This document shows positions 33,045 to 41,131 of a stretch of 64,000 nucleotides of DNA, piece after piece. Position numbers and translations under genes: made by a program. Source of the DNA: Pseudomonadota bacterium. GTDB lineage: Bacteria; Desulfobacterota; Binatia; Binatales; Binataceae. The notes beneath the pieces were generated by a model, which was not told the DNA's origin, searched no databases, and saw only the letters and a list, made by a program, of their open reading frames with translations. The stretch spans positions 26,872 through 90,871 of the forward strand of contig JAJPHZ010000014.1 in the NCBI GenBank assembly GCA_021325025.1, read 5' to 3'. The stretch's first letter is position 1. Each line of letters opens with the position of its first letter.

Positions 33045-34148
33045 CTAACTGCGCCGGGCTTGGGCCAGTCGTTCGCCCAGCACCGCCGGGACGGGCGGCG
33101 GCGCGCCGAAAATCCGCTCGCTCATGGCCGATGATTCCATGCACAGGTAGACGGCCAGGCCGGGCGCCTGCCTCCTGATGCGCTCCGAGAGCGTGCGGAA
33201 CAGCCGCGCGCGCAGCGGTGTAAACGTCCGATAGCGCCCGTCGGGCGCCAGCACCTCCTCCCCCGCCAGCATCGGATCGGCGGGGAACCGGCGGCGCGCC
33301 GCAGCCCGCAGTCCCGGACTCAGACGTAGGCCGCCGATACTGAAAAATACAATCCGCGACGGATCCAGAACGGCAAACAGATGGTCGAGCAGTTGGAGGT
33401 AATCGCGCTCGGCCTCCGGATAGGCGATCACCGGGTCCAGATGGAACGCCACCCCGTATCCGGCATCGGCGACGCGGCGAGCGGCATCGATCCGCGCCGC
33501 GGGCGGGGCGCTGCGATGCTCCGAGCTGGCGAACACGGCGTGGGGCGACAACGTCCACGAAACGATTACCTGGCCCCTGGGGTCCAGGTTGAGGAGGTTT
33601 TCGATCTCATCGGTTTTGGTCTTTAGTTCCAGCGTCAGGTTGCGCTGGCGGGCGAAGAAATCCACCAACTCAAGGCTCAGGCCGGTCAGCGTGTCGAACG
33701 CCAGCGAGTCGGCCAACTCGCCCGTGCCGACGCGGAAGTTGCGCTTGGGCGCCTTGCGCACCAGTGCCTGGAGTTCGTCGAATGCGTCGGCGTAATTGGC
33801 GTAGACCTGGAACCCGGGATTGTCGGCCACGTACTCCTGCAAAAAGCAGTAGGCGCAATCCATGGGGCAGTTCGAGGCCAGCGTCAGGACCAGGTAGCCG
33901 CAGCAGGCGAACTCGCCCGAGCCCGCCGGGCACGCCATCAGAAACGGGCTGCGCCGGCGCATCAGGATCAGACGCCGCTTGCCCGCCGCGAATGAATCCG
34001 GCTGACTGCGGTCGGCCATCGCCGCCGGGCGCCCATCGGCGACGTACTCCAGCGGCACACCTGGGGGCAGACGCTCAAGGATGCGGCGCGCCATCGGGCC
34101 GTCGCGGAACTCTTCCTCGACGAATACGCGGTCGAGCTCAAACTTCAT
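33045..34148 (-). CDS. Spore photoproduct lyase-like radical SAM protein
   Basis: A 367-residue radical SAM enzyme. The [4Fe-4S] motif is C94-PMD-C98-AY-C101 (CxxxCxxC), preceded by CCGYLVLTLASN and followed by FLQEY, the arrangement of SplB-type enzymes that repair the UV spore photoproduct in DNA. SplB's hydrogen-donor cysteine (C141 in Bacillus) is not clearly identified: two other Cys occur at 82-83 and one late in LCMESS. The ATG overlaps the upstream gene by 11 nt. Homologues occur in non-sporulating bacteria, where the role is unclear. Nothing in this window indicates sporulation. Confidence 0.85.
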   Translation of the reverse strand: MKFELDRVFVEEEFRDGPMARRILERLPPGVPLEYVADGRPAAMADRSQPDSFAAGKRRLILMRRRSPFLMACPAGSGEFACCGYLVLTLASNCPMDCAYCFLQEYVADNPGFQVYANYADAFDELQALVRKAPKRNFRVGTGELADSLAFDTLTGLSLELVDFFARQRNLTLELKTKTDEIENLLNLDPRGQVIVSWTLSPHAVFASSEHRSAPPAARIDAARRVADAGYGVAFHLDPVIAYPEAERDYLQLLDHLFAVLDPSRIVFFSIGGLRLSPGLRAAARRRFPADPMLAGEEVLAPDGRYRTFTPLRARLFRTLSERIRRQAPGLAVYLCMESSAMSERIFGAPPPVPAVLGERLAQARRS

Positions 34149-34683
34149 CCGACCCGCCCAATACTTCGATCAGCGCCTTGATTTTTTCCTTGCGCGCCGC
34201 CAGCGCCGCGAGCAACCTGTCCAGTTCGCCTGCGCTGCGCACCGTCAATCGGATCATCAGCTCATCAGAGCTCAGATCCTTGGGCAAGGCCACGGTCAGG
34301 CCCGGCGGCAGGCTCATCGCGGCCACCGCCGCCTCCATCTTGGTGCGCGTGCGCGACAGGCGCGGATAGCGCAGTTCACGTAGCTTATCGATCAGCGCGC
34401 GGGCGCGTTCCGGACGCGAGCCGCCGCCCCGGATTATCGGGCGCAGTTCGGCGTGCGCCAGGATGCTCGCCGCTCCCTGGCCCTCGCGCACTCCGATTTC
34501 CGCCAGCATTTCCAATGCGCTCAGCACCTGGCCGGTGCGCAGCCGCAGGTCGCGTGCGACGGCCAGCAGCGCCAACGCGTCGGTTTCGCTCCAGTCCAGC
34601 CATCGGTCCAGCGCGTTCTGCGGCACATGATGCGCCGCCGCCCATTTCCGGATCGCGTCCCGGTATGCGGTCTCCTCGCTCAC
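34138..34683 (-). CDS. Conserved hypothetical protein coupled to the SPL-like gene
   Basis: A 181-residue helical protein without a recognised domain. It begins at GTG 34683, overlapping the TGA of the glycosyltransferase gene (GTGA), and its own end overlaps the SPL-like start by 11 nt. The C-terminal half (RELRYPRLSRTRTKMEAAVAAM, then LIRLTVRSAGELDRLLAALAA) could form a small alpha/beta DNA- or protein-binding fold with a basic helix. The tight overlaps on both sides imply cotranslation and a shared function, probably assisting the radical SAM enzyme. That is an inference from context alone. Confidence 0.65.
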   Translation of the reverse strand: MSEETAYRDAIRKWAAAHHVPQNALDRWLDWSETDALALLAVARDLRLRTGQVLSALEMLAEIGVREGQGAASILAHAELRPIIRGGGSRPERARALIDKLRELRYPRLSRTRTKMEAAVAAMSLPPGLTVALPKDLSSDELMIRLTVRSAGELDRLLAALAARKEKIKALIEVLGGSDEV

Positions 34684-35621
34684 GCGTGGTCGATACCCAT
34701 CGGCTGCTGCATCAGTGCGGCATTCCAATCGCCGCTGCAAGGTTGCGATTTGCCGCCAAGCATCGCCTGCGCGCTTTGCCCGAGGCAAGAGTAGAAGATG
34801 AATTCATCGCGGCGGCCGCGGCGCAGGAGTCCCTTGGCGTAGATGGCGCATTTTTCCGCGAGCACTTCGGCAACCACGGTCCTCCTGTGCTCACTCAACT
34901 TGCCGCCGGCCAGCAATTTCAGCAGGGCGCGAATCCGGTAGCGGTCGAGCGCGGGAGTTATGGCCGAGAGCTGATCGGGATGGCCCGCGCGGCGGGTGAC
35001 CAACGGTTGGTCGAGCAAGCCGGCCTGGTAGCGGCACAGGATGCGCAGCCACAAATCGTAGTCCTCGCACGCGCGCAGCGCTTCGTCGAAGCCGCCCATT
35101 TCGTGGAACAACCCGGTTCGCATCATGACCGCCGAGGGACTGATCAGGCAGGTGCGCAGCGAAGGCTCGAAGATGTCGCCGGCGCGCTTGATATGGCGCT
35201 GCCCCGGATTGACGCGCCGCCCGTTGCGTATCCAGCATTCCTGGCTCTGCGCCAGGGGGAATTGCGGATGTGTCCGCATGTAGTCAAGCTGGCGGGCGAG
35301 TTTGTCCGCCGCCCACAGGTCGTCGGAGTCAAGGAAGGCCAGATAATCGCCCCGCGCCAGCGCCGCGCCGCGATTGCGAGCCGCCGCCGGACCGCGATGC
35401 GCCGTGCGCTCGACACGCACCGCGCAGTGGCACGGCGCCGCCGCGATAACCTCCGCCAACACCCCGCAGCTCAGCTCCTGCCAGGTCCCGTCGGTCGAAC
35501 CGTCATCGACCACAATCAGCTCCAACGCAACGCCGCGCTGCGCCAGCACCGAGCCAACCGCATCAAGCAGCATCTGCCGCCGGTTGTAAGTGGGAACAAT
35601 CACGCTGACCTGGGGATTCAT
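34680..35621 (-). CDS. Family 2 glycosyltransferase
   Basis: A 313-residue GT-A fold glycosyltransferase. The nucleotide-sugar motif is VSVIVPTYNRRQMLLDAV, followed by IVVDDGSTDGT and the metal-binding ALARGDYLAFLDSDDLW, with the later acidic EDYDLWLR. No membrane segment is visible, so it would act on the cytoplasmic face. ATG 35621 is chosen over a longer frame. Its stop overlaps the start of the hypothetical gene, which in turn overlaps the SPL-like gene. The substrate sugar is unknown. Confidence 0.9.
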   Translation of the reverse strand: MNPQVSVIVPTYNRRQMLLDAVGSVLAQRGVALELIVVDDGSTDGTWQELSCGVLAEVIAAAPCHCAVRVERTAHRGPAAARNRGAALARGDYLAFLDSDDLWAADKLARQLDYMRTHPQFPLAQSQECWIRNGRRVNPGQRHIKRAGDIFEPSLRTCLISPSAVMMRTGLFHEMGGFDEALRACEDYDLWLRILCRYQAGLLDQPLVTRRAGHPDQLSAITPALDRYRIRALLKLLAGGKLSEHRRTVVAEVLAEKCAIYAKGLLRRGRRDEFIFYSCLGQSAQAMLGGKSQPCSGDWNAALMQQPMGIDHA

Positions 35622-35726
35622 GATTTGATGGTTGCTGCCTGTCGACGATGGGTGGGGCATTCTTTTGCCCGCGACTGAATTTTAACAAGGTAGCGCGAGC
35701 GCCGATGCTCGCGCGCCGACGGCGGC

Positions 35727-35747
35727 AGGGGCGCCCGCCCCGCTATT
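35727..35747. repeat. REP-like palindrome, copy 2
   Basis: AGGGGCGCCCGCCCCGCTATT has arms GGGGC/GCCCC and is the counterpart of the unit at 30067-30087. It touches the 3' end of engB, overlapping its last five bases, and could act as a 3' hairpin of that transcript. Confidence 0.45.
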
Positions 35748-36357
35748 CTTGCCTGCAGATTTCACGGGCCGGACGCTCCACGCCATGGGCGCGCGATACC
35801 CTGAACAGGCGGCGGCGCAGCTCCTCGATTCCTTCGCCGTCGGCCGCCGAGCAGGGAAAGACAGCAGCGTTCAGGGGAGCGAAGCGGCGCCTCATCGCGG
35901 CGCGCTCGCCGCGGCGCAACTTGTCGATCTTGGTGGCGGCCACCACCAGCTCGATACCCCGGCTGCGAACGATGTCGGCCAGTGCGAATTCCTCCTCGCG
36001 CGGGCCGCGGCGCGAATCGATCAGCAGCAGCACCAGGGTCAGGTTGTCGCGCCGGGCCAGATAGTCGCTCATCAGCGCGCTGACCTTGCGCGCCAGCGCC
36101 TCGGGCATTTTCGCGTATCCGTAGCCGGGCAGGTCCACCAGTGCCAGCTCCTCGCCCAGGCTGAAAAAGTTCAGTGCCTGGGTGCGGCCCGGAGTGCGGC
36201 TGGTGCGCGCCAGTCCCTTGATCGCAACCAGCGCGTTGATCAACGAACTCTTGCCGACATTGGAGCGCCCTGCGACCGCGACCTCGCGTCGCGCCCAGCG
36301 CGGACACTGCACGAGCGCGGTTGCACTGGTTTCGAACCTGCAATCGAGCCGGGGCAT
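35743..36357 (-). CDS. engB: Ribosome biogenesis GTPase YsxC/EngB
   Basis: A 204-residue essential GTPase for 50S assembly. The G1 motif is AGRSNVGKSSLINAL (residues 29-43), with G2 around RTSRTPGRTQ, G3 DLPGYGYA, G4 TKID and G5 CSA. The length and TPGRTQ motif are characteristic of EngB rather than Era or Der. It starts 2 nt beyond the end of the SDR gene and is probably cotranscribed with it. Confidence 0.95.
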   Translation of the reverse strand: MPRLDCRFETSATALVQCPRWARREVAVAGRSNVGKSSLINALVAIKGLARTSRTPGRTQALNFFSLGEELALVDLPGYGYAKMPEALARKVSALMSDYLARRDNLTLVLLLIDSRRGPREEEFALADIVRSRGIELVVAATKIDKLRRGERAAMRRRFAPLNAAVFPCSAADGEGIEELRRRLFRVSRAHGVERPAREICRQE

Positions 36358-36359
36358 TT

Positions 36360-37142
36360 CTATTTCTGAACGGGTGCACCGGGCAGCATATCAAGGTAAT
36401 GGCCGACCGTCATCCCGCCGTCGACCGCCAACTCCGCGCCGCAGATGTACGATGCGTCGTCGCTGGCCAAAAACAGCGTCGTGCGTGCGACCTCCTCGGG
36501 AGCGCCGATGCGCTGGATGGGCTGACCGCGGTAGGCCTGATTCGCCTCCGCCTCCGGCGATCCCATCGGATTGCCCATCCGGGTGTTGATGCCGCCGGGG
36601 TGGATGGAATTGACCCGGATGCCGTATGGCCCCAGTTCCATCGCCGCCACCTTGGTCAGTCCACGCACGCCCCACTTGCTGGCGGCGTAGGCGCCCAGCG
36701 CGTTGCAACCCTTCATCCCGTCAACCGACGAAATATTGATGATCGCCCCGCGGCCCTGCTCCATCATCACCGGCGCCACGCTCTTGATACCCAAAAACGT
36801 GCCGACCAGGTTGACGTTCAGCACCTTTTCGAACTCGCCCTTTTCGGTATCGACGATGGTGCGGAACAGCACGATACCGGCGTTGTTGACCAGCACGTCG
36901 ATTCGGCCCCATCGGCGGCGCGTGTCGGCCACCAGGCTGCCCCATCCGTCCTCGTCGGTGACGTCATGATGGCGGAAGTGGGCGGCGCTGCCCAGTTCGC
37001 CGGCCAACTTTTCGCCCTCGCGGTCGAGCACGTCGGCGATCACAACCCGCGCACCTTCGGCGGCAAAAATCCTCGACGTCGCTGCGCCCATCCCGAGCGC
37101 GCCGCCGGTGATTATCGCCACCCGGTCCTGCAGCTTTCCCAT
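36360..37142 (-). CDS. SDR-family oxidoreductase
   Basis: A 260-residue classical short-chain dehydrogenase. It has the cofactor motif TGGALGMGAAT, the NNAG motif (VLVNNAGIVLF), the catalytic Ser (NISSVDG) and YAASK as the Tyr-Lys pair. The NAD/NADP choice looks NAD-like, with an Asp at the end of strand 2 (VVIADVLDREG). ATG 37142 is taken, with AAGGAGG about 11 nt upstream. The substrate (hydroxysteroid- or 3-oxoacyl-like) is not determinable. A separate SDR lies at 55034-55885. Confidence 0.88.
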   Translation of the reverse strand: MGKLQDRVAIITGGALGMGAATSRIFAAEGARVVIADVLDREGEKLAGELGSAAHFRHHDVTDEDGWGSLVADTRRRWGRIDVLVNNAGIVLFRTIVDTEKGEFEKVLNVNLVGTFLGIKSVAPVMMEQGRGAIINISSVDGMKGCNALGAYAASKWGVRGLTKVAAMELGPYGIRVNSIHPGGINTRMGNPMGSPEAEANQAYRGQPIQRIGAPEEVARTTLFLASDDASYICGAELAVDGGMTVGHYLDMLPGAPVQK

Positions 37143-37340
37143 CTGATGCCCGTCCTCCTTGTCGAAAGGTTGATAGTCGATCGCCGTTATGACGCTGTCA
37201 AACTTCAAACCCTCGCAGGACGCAGCGGAGGAGCGGCGGCGCGCCCGCTAGCGCATCGACAAGACCCTCACCGTGACCCTCTGCGTGGTCAGGGAGAAGA
37301 CGCCTGCTCGGTATCGCGATGGTGGTGGTAAAGCACGGCG

Positions 37341-37622
37341 TCAGACGACGAGTCCGATAATCCTAAACGGCAGCAGGATTATCGTTCCGACCAGATGGAC
37401 GGCGGCGCCGAGCACGCTGTCGGGCTCGCTGCTGGTGGTGGTCGTGGTGGTGGTTGTGGTAGCGGCCGATTGCGGCGGCGGATTGGAATCCGTGCTGGAC
37501 ACGTAGGTTGGGCTGACGGTGGTACGCGTGGTCGTGGTCGAGCTCTGCTCACCCGAGCATCCCGCCACCATCGTCAAGACCGCCAGCAATCCCGCCGCAA
37601 CCAACAACTTGATGGCCCTCAT
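37341..37622 (-). CDS. Small Thr/Ser/Pro-rich lipoprotein
   Basis: A 93-residue protein with a lipoprotein signal ending in MVAGC (Cys22), then a threonine/serine/proline-rich linker that includes nine consecutive threonines. A hydrophobic C-terminal segment (VLGAAVHLVGTIILLPFRIIGLVV) could reinsert in a membrane. GGAGGAG lies 9 nt before the ATG. The ArsC-like candidate selenoprotein is 76 nt upstream. No functional domain is recognised. Confidence 0.7.
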   Translation of the reverse strand: MRAIKLLVAAGLLAVLTMVAGCSGEQSSTTTTRTTVSPTYVSSTDSNPPPQSAATTTTTTTTTSSEPDSVLGAAVHLVGTIILLPFRIIGLVV

Positions 37623-37698
37623 TTCTGTGCTCCTCCTTCAGTTCAGGGGACTGAAGAGCGAGAAGCGATGAGGACAGGCGCGACGCGTCGGGGCGCAA

Positions 37699-38049
37699 TC
37701 AGGCAAAAGCCTTGCGCAGCGACTCCTTGTCAAATCCCGCAATCAGCCGCTTGCCCACGATCGTCAGCGGCCGCTTCATCACCCGCGCGTCGCGGGCCAT
37801 CAGCTTGATCGCCTCCTCGGCGCTGAGCGAGCTGGCGTCGAGTCCGGTTGCCTTGAAGGTGGGACTTTTCGGGTTGAGGAACTCGCGCGGGTCGTGACCG
37901 GCAAACAGTTCGCGCAATTCATCGGCCGTGAACGGCACCTTGGCGTAATCGCGTTCGGTCAGGTCCACCTTGAGCTCGGAGCGCAGGAACTCCCGCGCAT
38001 TACGGCACGTAGTTCAAGTCGACCGCCACAGGAATCGTGCTTTCTTCAT
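37699..38049 (-). CDS. ArsC/Spx-family thioredoxin-fold protein, candidate selenoprotein (in-frame TGA)
   Basis: From ATG 38049 (GGAG six bases upstream) the frame reads MKKARFLWRST, then TGA at 38014-38016 (codon 12), then TTCRNAREFLRSELKVDL and the rest of an ArsC-family domain to 37699: 116 residues including the TGA. ArsC proteins have their catalytic Cys at about residue 12 in a C-x2-C/S context, so TGA replaces the catalytic cysteine and gives U-x2-C. A 7-bp hairpin with an AGUU loop 23 nt downstream of the TGA fits a bacterial SECIS. Conventional calling would give an 89-residue fragment starting at GTG 37968 without the active site. Whether it reduces arsenate or another thiol substrate is unknown: the segment KRPLTIVGKRLIAGFD (R in ArsC position) is conserved. 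Confidence 0.75.
37981..37998 (-). promoter_or_regulatory. Candidate bacterial SECIS hairpin in the ArsC-like gene
   Basis: On the message GCGCGGG (37998-37992) pairs with CCUGCGC (37987-37981) in 7 pairs including one G-U. The apical loop AGUU begins 23 nt after the UGA, the same distance as in the rhodanese candidate, and has G at its second position. Confidence 0.6.
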
Positions 38050-38068
38050 CTGCCGCTCCACAGCTCCG

Positions 38069-38728
38069 CTACTCGATGTCGTGTTCACGCACCGGACCCG
38101 TGCCCGAGTCGCCCGGTCCGGTGATGCTGGTGGTGAAGTGGGCCGATCCACCCGAGGAACCGTATCCGCTATGTCCGCCGGCAGCGGAAAGCGGCGGCGC
38201 TCCCACCCCTGATGTGGACGAGGTCGACGGCGGCGGCGAATAGGTCGTCGTGTTGGGATACACCGGCGCGCTGCTGGCAGTCATCGATGACGGCGGCGGC
38301 GGATTCGAACTGATCGGCTGACTAGCCGCCGAGGCGGGTGCGGTCGGATTGGACGGACCGCTGAAGTGAATCGGAGCCTCGCCCTTTATCATCTCCGGCG
38401 TCAGTACATAGTCGCCACCCAGGGAGCTGCGCCAGATTGAATCGGCGGTCTGCTGATTGCCCCCGGTCAGGGCATATCCTGCTCCCCCGGCAATGCCGCC
38501 CAAAATCGCATAGACGGTCTTGGCCGGAATATAGCCGACGTTTGCCAGCAGCGTGGCGGCGCCAACCCCGGCGCCCTTCCAGTTGACGCCGCCGCTGGGC
38601 GGCTGTTCCACCTGCGGCGTGCCGTTGACGGTGCCTGACGGGGGCGTGGTCTGCGCCAGCGCGCCAAGCGGTATCGCCAGCGCCATAGTCAGGGCGGCGA
38701 CAGCAACCCTGCAACTTTTGCTTTTCAT
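38069..38728 (-). CDS. Exported Pro/Ser/Gly-rich protein
   Basis: A 219-residue secreted protein. The signal peptide is cut after ALA at about residue 25. A short core follows with two hydrophobic glycine-rich stretches (GVGAATLLANVGYIPAKTVYAILGGIAGG, split over residues about 52-82) and the conserved-looking SLGGDYVLTPEMIKG. The last 110 residues are low-complexity Pro/Ser/Thr/Gly. GGAGG upstream supports ATG 38728. It ends 19 nt before the ArsC-like start and is probably cotranscribed with it. Envelope location is expected; the function is unknown. Confidence 0.7.
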   Translation of the reverse strand: MKSKSCRVAVAALTMALAIPLGALAQTTPPSGTVNGTPQVEQPPSGGVNWKGAGVGAATLLANVGYIPAKTVYAILGGIAGGAGYALTGGNQQTADSIWRSSLGGDYVLTPEMIKGEAPIHFSGPSNPTAPASAASQPISSNPPPPSSMTASSAPVYPNTTTYSPPPSTSSTSGVGAPPLSAAGGHSGYGSSGGSAHFTTSITGPGDSGTGPVREHDIE

Positions 38729-38805
38729 AGACTTTTTCCTCCACCTTCCTCCTCTGCCTCTTCAAACCTCCACAGTCCCCTGAACCAGCTATTATCAAGC
38801 AAAAG

Positions 38806-39537
38806 CTATTCCATCTTTACTATCACGTCACGGGGTATCAGTTCGAGCAAGTAGCGGAAGGCGCTCTCCAGGTAATCGCGGTCTTTGGACTCCAGAGTCA
38901 CTTTGACGCGATACTCGGAGCTGCCGATTTTGGGATAGGAACCCAGCAAAAGCTTGGGAAATCGCTCCAGGCAGGCGTCGAGCAGGGCGGCGATCGTGCC
39001 TTCGCCGGCGCTGGTGTAGATGGCGTGGGCGAAATAGGGGTCGGTGGTGAAGCGCGCTTTGAGCGCCAGCAACTTGCCCTCGAACAACTGCGGGATGCCG
39101 GGCATCATGTAAATATTTTCAACTTGCACGGTGGGAAAGATCATCGGGCCGCCTTCGATCAGAACGGCGCCTTCGGGGACCTCGGCCATCTTAAGGCCGG
39201 CTTTGTTGGGTTTGTCGCTGAAATGGCTGCGGATAAGCGCCTCAAGCTGGGGATGGATCACGACGGGGCGGCCCAAGGCCGCCGCCACCCCGGCGATTGT
39301 AATATCGTCATGAGTGGGACCGACCCCACCCGAGGTGAGCACAAACTCGAACCGCTGGGCGCAGTAGCGCACCTCTTCGGCGATCGCCTCCAGTTCATCG
39401 GGTACCACGGCGATCCGCCGCAGCGCGACGCCGATCGAACGCAACTCGCGGGCCGCGAAATAGGTGTTGGTGTCGTGGATCTTACCCGAGAGAATCTCGT
39501 TGCCAATAACGACCAGCCCGCAACTTCGTTCCTGCAT
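38806..39537 (-). CDS. CinA-like molybdopterin-binding domain protein
   Basis: A 243-residue protein comprising the MoaB/MogA-type domain of the CinA family. GLVVIGNEILSGKIHDTNTYF, LTSGGVGPTHDDITI and the later MMPGIPQLF segment are diagnostic. The amidase domain (PncC/CinA C-terminal) is absent, so this is the short stand-alone form. CinA-type domains act as ADP-ribose pyrophosphatases in some bacteria; the short form may have that role or bind a pterin-like ligand. ATG 39537 is preferred because family members start a few residues before the VIGNE motif; ATG 39561 is possible. Confidence 0.88.
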   Translation of the reverse strand: MQERSCGLVVIGNEILSGKIHDTNTYFAARELRSIGVALRRIAVVPDELEAIAEEVRYCAQRFEFVLTSGGVGPTHDDITIAGVAAALGRPVVIHPQLEALIRSHFSDKPNKAGLKMAEVPEGAVLIEGGPMIFPTVQVENIYMMPGIPQLFEGKLLALKARFTTDPYFAHAIYTSAGEGTIAALLDACLERFPKLLLGSYPKIGSSEYRVKVTLESKDRDYLESAFRYLLELIPRDVIVKME

Positions 39538-39665
39538 CGCCAGCCCGGCTTTCGCCGCCATCGCCCCGCCATCCGGCCCATTTGCCGCTCCGGCGGCGCA
39601 TGGCGCTAGTAATTAAAAGCGATTATCGCAGGAGCGCCGCGCCATCGGCAAGGGTCCGTGCGGTA

Positions 39666-40727
39666 TCAGGCGCCGGCGCTTTGATCGACGTCAGCCGCCC
39701 TTGCCTTGATGAATTCCTTGAGCTTGCGCTTGAGCCGGGTTTCGATCTGACGCACCCGCTCGCGGCTGATCCCGAAGCGTTCGCCGATTTCCTGCAAGGT
39801 GACCGGTTGCTCGGCGAGCAGGCGGCTTTGAAAGATTTCCAGCTCCTTGTCCTTGAGCGTGCCGGCGAACTGCTCGACCTGGTCTTTGGCGAACGCGCGC
39901 CATTCGGCGTCGGCCGTGGCCTCCTCGGGATTATGGGCGGTGTCGGGCAGCATATCCAATAACGGAGTCTCTTCGTCCAGTCCGGTGGGCTGGTCGAGCG
40001 ACACTTCGCTCTGCCCCATCCGCTCCTGCATCTCGCGCACCTCGGACTCCTTGACGCCGATGCGCTGCGCCAGCAGACGCGGCTGCGGCGAGAAGCCCTC
40101 GGCCTCCAGCCGTTCGCTTTCCTTCTTGAGATTGAAGAACAACTTGCGCTGGGCCTGAGTGGTGCCGATCTTGACCAGCCGCCAGTTGTTCATCAGGTAG
40201 CGGATGATGTAGGCGCGAATCCACCACACCGCATAGGACGGGAAGCGGATACCACGGTAGGGATCGAAACTCTTGACCGCCTCCATCAGCCCGATGTTGC
40301 CCTCCTGGATGAGGTCGAGCAGATTGCGCGAGGCGCGGGCGAATTCGTGCGCGATCTTGACCACTAGGCGCAGATTGGCAGTAACCAGGGTCAACGCGTC
40401 CTGCGGGTCGCGGGTGGCGTGGTAGCGCTTGGCGACTTCCAGCTCCTCTTCGCGGCTGAGCAAAGGGAAGCGGCGGATTTCGGCCAGGTAGCGTGAGAGC
40501 GGATCGAACGGGACCAGCGTGCCTGCCGATTCCCGTTCGGCCTCTTCAGCCTCCAGTTCTTCGGTCTCCGGTTGTGGCTGGTCGGGGACGAACTCCGCCG
40601 GTTCCGGCAGTTCCTCTTCGGCGACCAGATGGGCCTGGACCGGCACCGCCTCGCCGGCGCGGGCAGGGCGCCTCGAGCGCCGTTTGGATTTGGCGTCCTT
40701 TTCGGCTCGTTTGCGAGGCACCGGCAA
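39666..40727 (-). CDS. rpoH: RNA polymerase sigma factor, RpoH (sigma-32) type
   Basis: A 353-residue group 3-like sigma-70 protein. An acidic and basic N-terminal extension of about 75 residues precedes region 1.2 (DPLSRYLAEIRRFPLLSREEE) and region 2 (LIQEGNIGLMEAVKSFDPYRGIRFPSYAVWWIR). The RpoH box region RLVKIGTTQAQRKLFFNLKKE distinguishes sigma-32 from RpoD/RpoS. Region 4 has EIGERFGISRERVRQIETR. TTG 40727 has AGAGGG upstream; GTG 40721 is an alternative. It should direct heat-shock genes; clpB at 6.9 kb is a likely target. It sits directly downstream of rpoZ. Confidence 0.9.
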   Translation of the reverse strand: MPVPRKRAEKDAKSKRRSRRPARAGEAVPVQAHLVAEEELPEPAEFVPDQPQPETEELEAEEAERESAGTLVPFDPLSRYLAEIRRFPLLSREEELEVAKRYHATRDPQDALTLVTANLRLVVKIAHEFARASRNLLDLIQEGNIGLMEAVKSFDPYRGIRFPSYAVWWIRAYIIRYLMNNWRLVKIGTTQAQRKLFFNLKKESERLEAEGFSPQPRLLAQRIGVKESEVREMQERMGQSEVSLDQPTGLDEETPLLDMLPDTAHNPEEATADAEWRAFAKDQVEQFAGTLKDKELEIFQSRLLAEQPVTLQEIGERFGISRERVRQIETRLKRKLKEFIKARAADVDQSAGA

Positions 40728-40783
40728 AAATCGCCCTCTTATGGATTCGCCAACCGCTTGGGAGCCGGCCGGTGCGGCGAGCC

Positions 40784-40978
40784 TCAGCGCTGAGGCTTTT
40801 CGACCGTGACCTTGCCCGCCGCGGTTTCGCGCAAGGCTGTAACCAATTCTTTGTTGTCGGAATCGACCAGGGGCCGGGAGCCCTTGAGCAACTGCTTGGC
40901 CCGTTGCGCGGCTACCAGCACCAACTCAAAGCGGTTGGGAACATGCCGCAAACAATCTTCCACCGTGATCCTAGCCAT
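40784..40978 (-). CDS. rpoZ: RNA polymerase omega subunit
   Basis: A 64-residue protein starting [24 protein letters not shown], the characteristic omega N-terminus with the ARITVED motif, followed by RAKQLL and a short acidic/basic tail. Omega helps assemble and stabilise RNA polymerase and can bind (p)ppGpp at its interface in some bacteria. Its stop lies within a perfect palindrome (GCCTCAGCGCTGAGGC, 40781-40796) that may form a hairpin between rpoZ and rpoH. Confidence 0.93.
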   Translation of the reverse strand: MARITVEDCLRHVPNRFELVLVAAQRAKQLLKGSRPLVDSDNKELVTALRETAAGKVTVEKPQR

Positions 40979-41131
40979 CGGATCTATCTTCCGACGCCCG
41001 CCCGGTCATGTCAACGACGACCCCGCAAGGCGGCGCCAGCCGGCAGCCGGCATCTCCAGCGCCTTGGCGCGGTCCGCCGGCCTTAGCTGAATAGACGGTA
41101 TGCATAGGTTTCGCGTCGTTTTGCACCGCGC

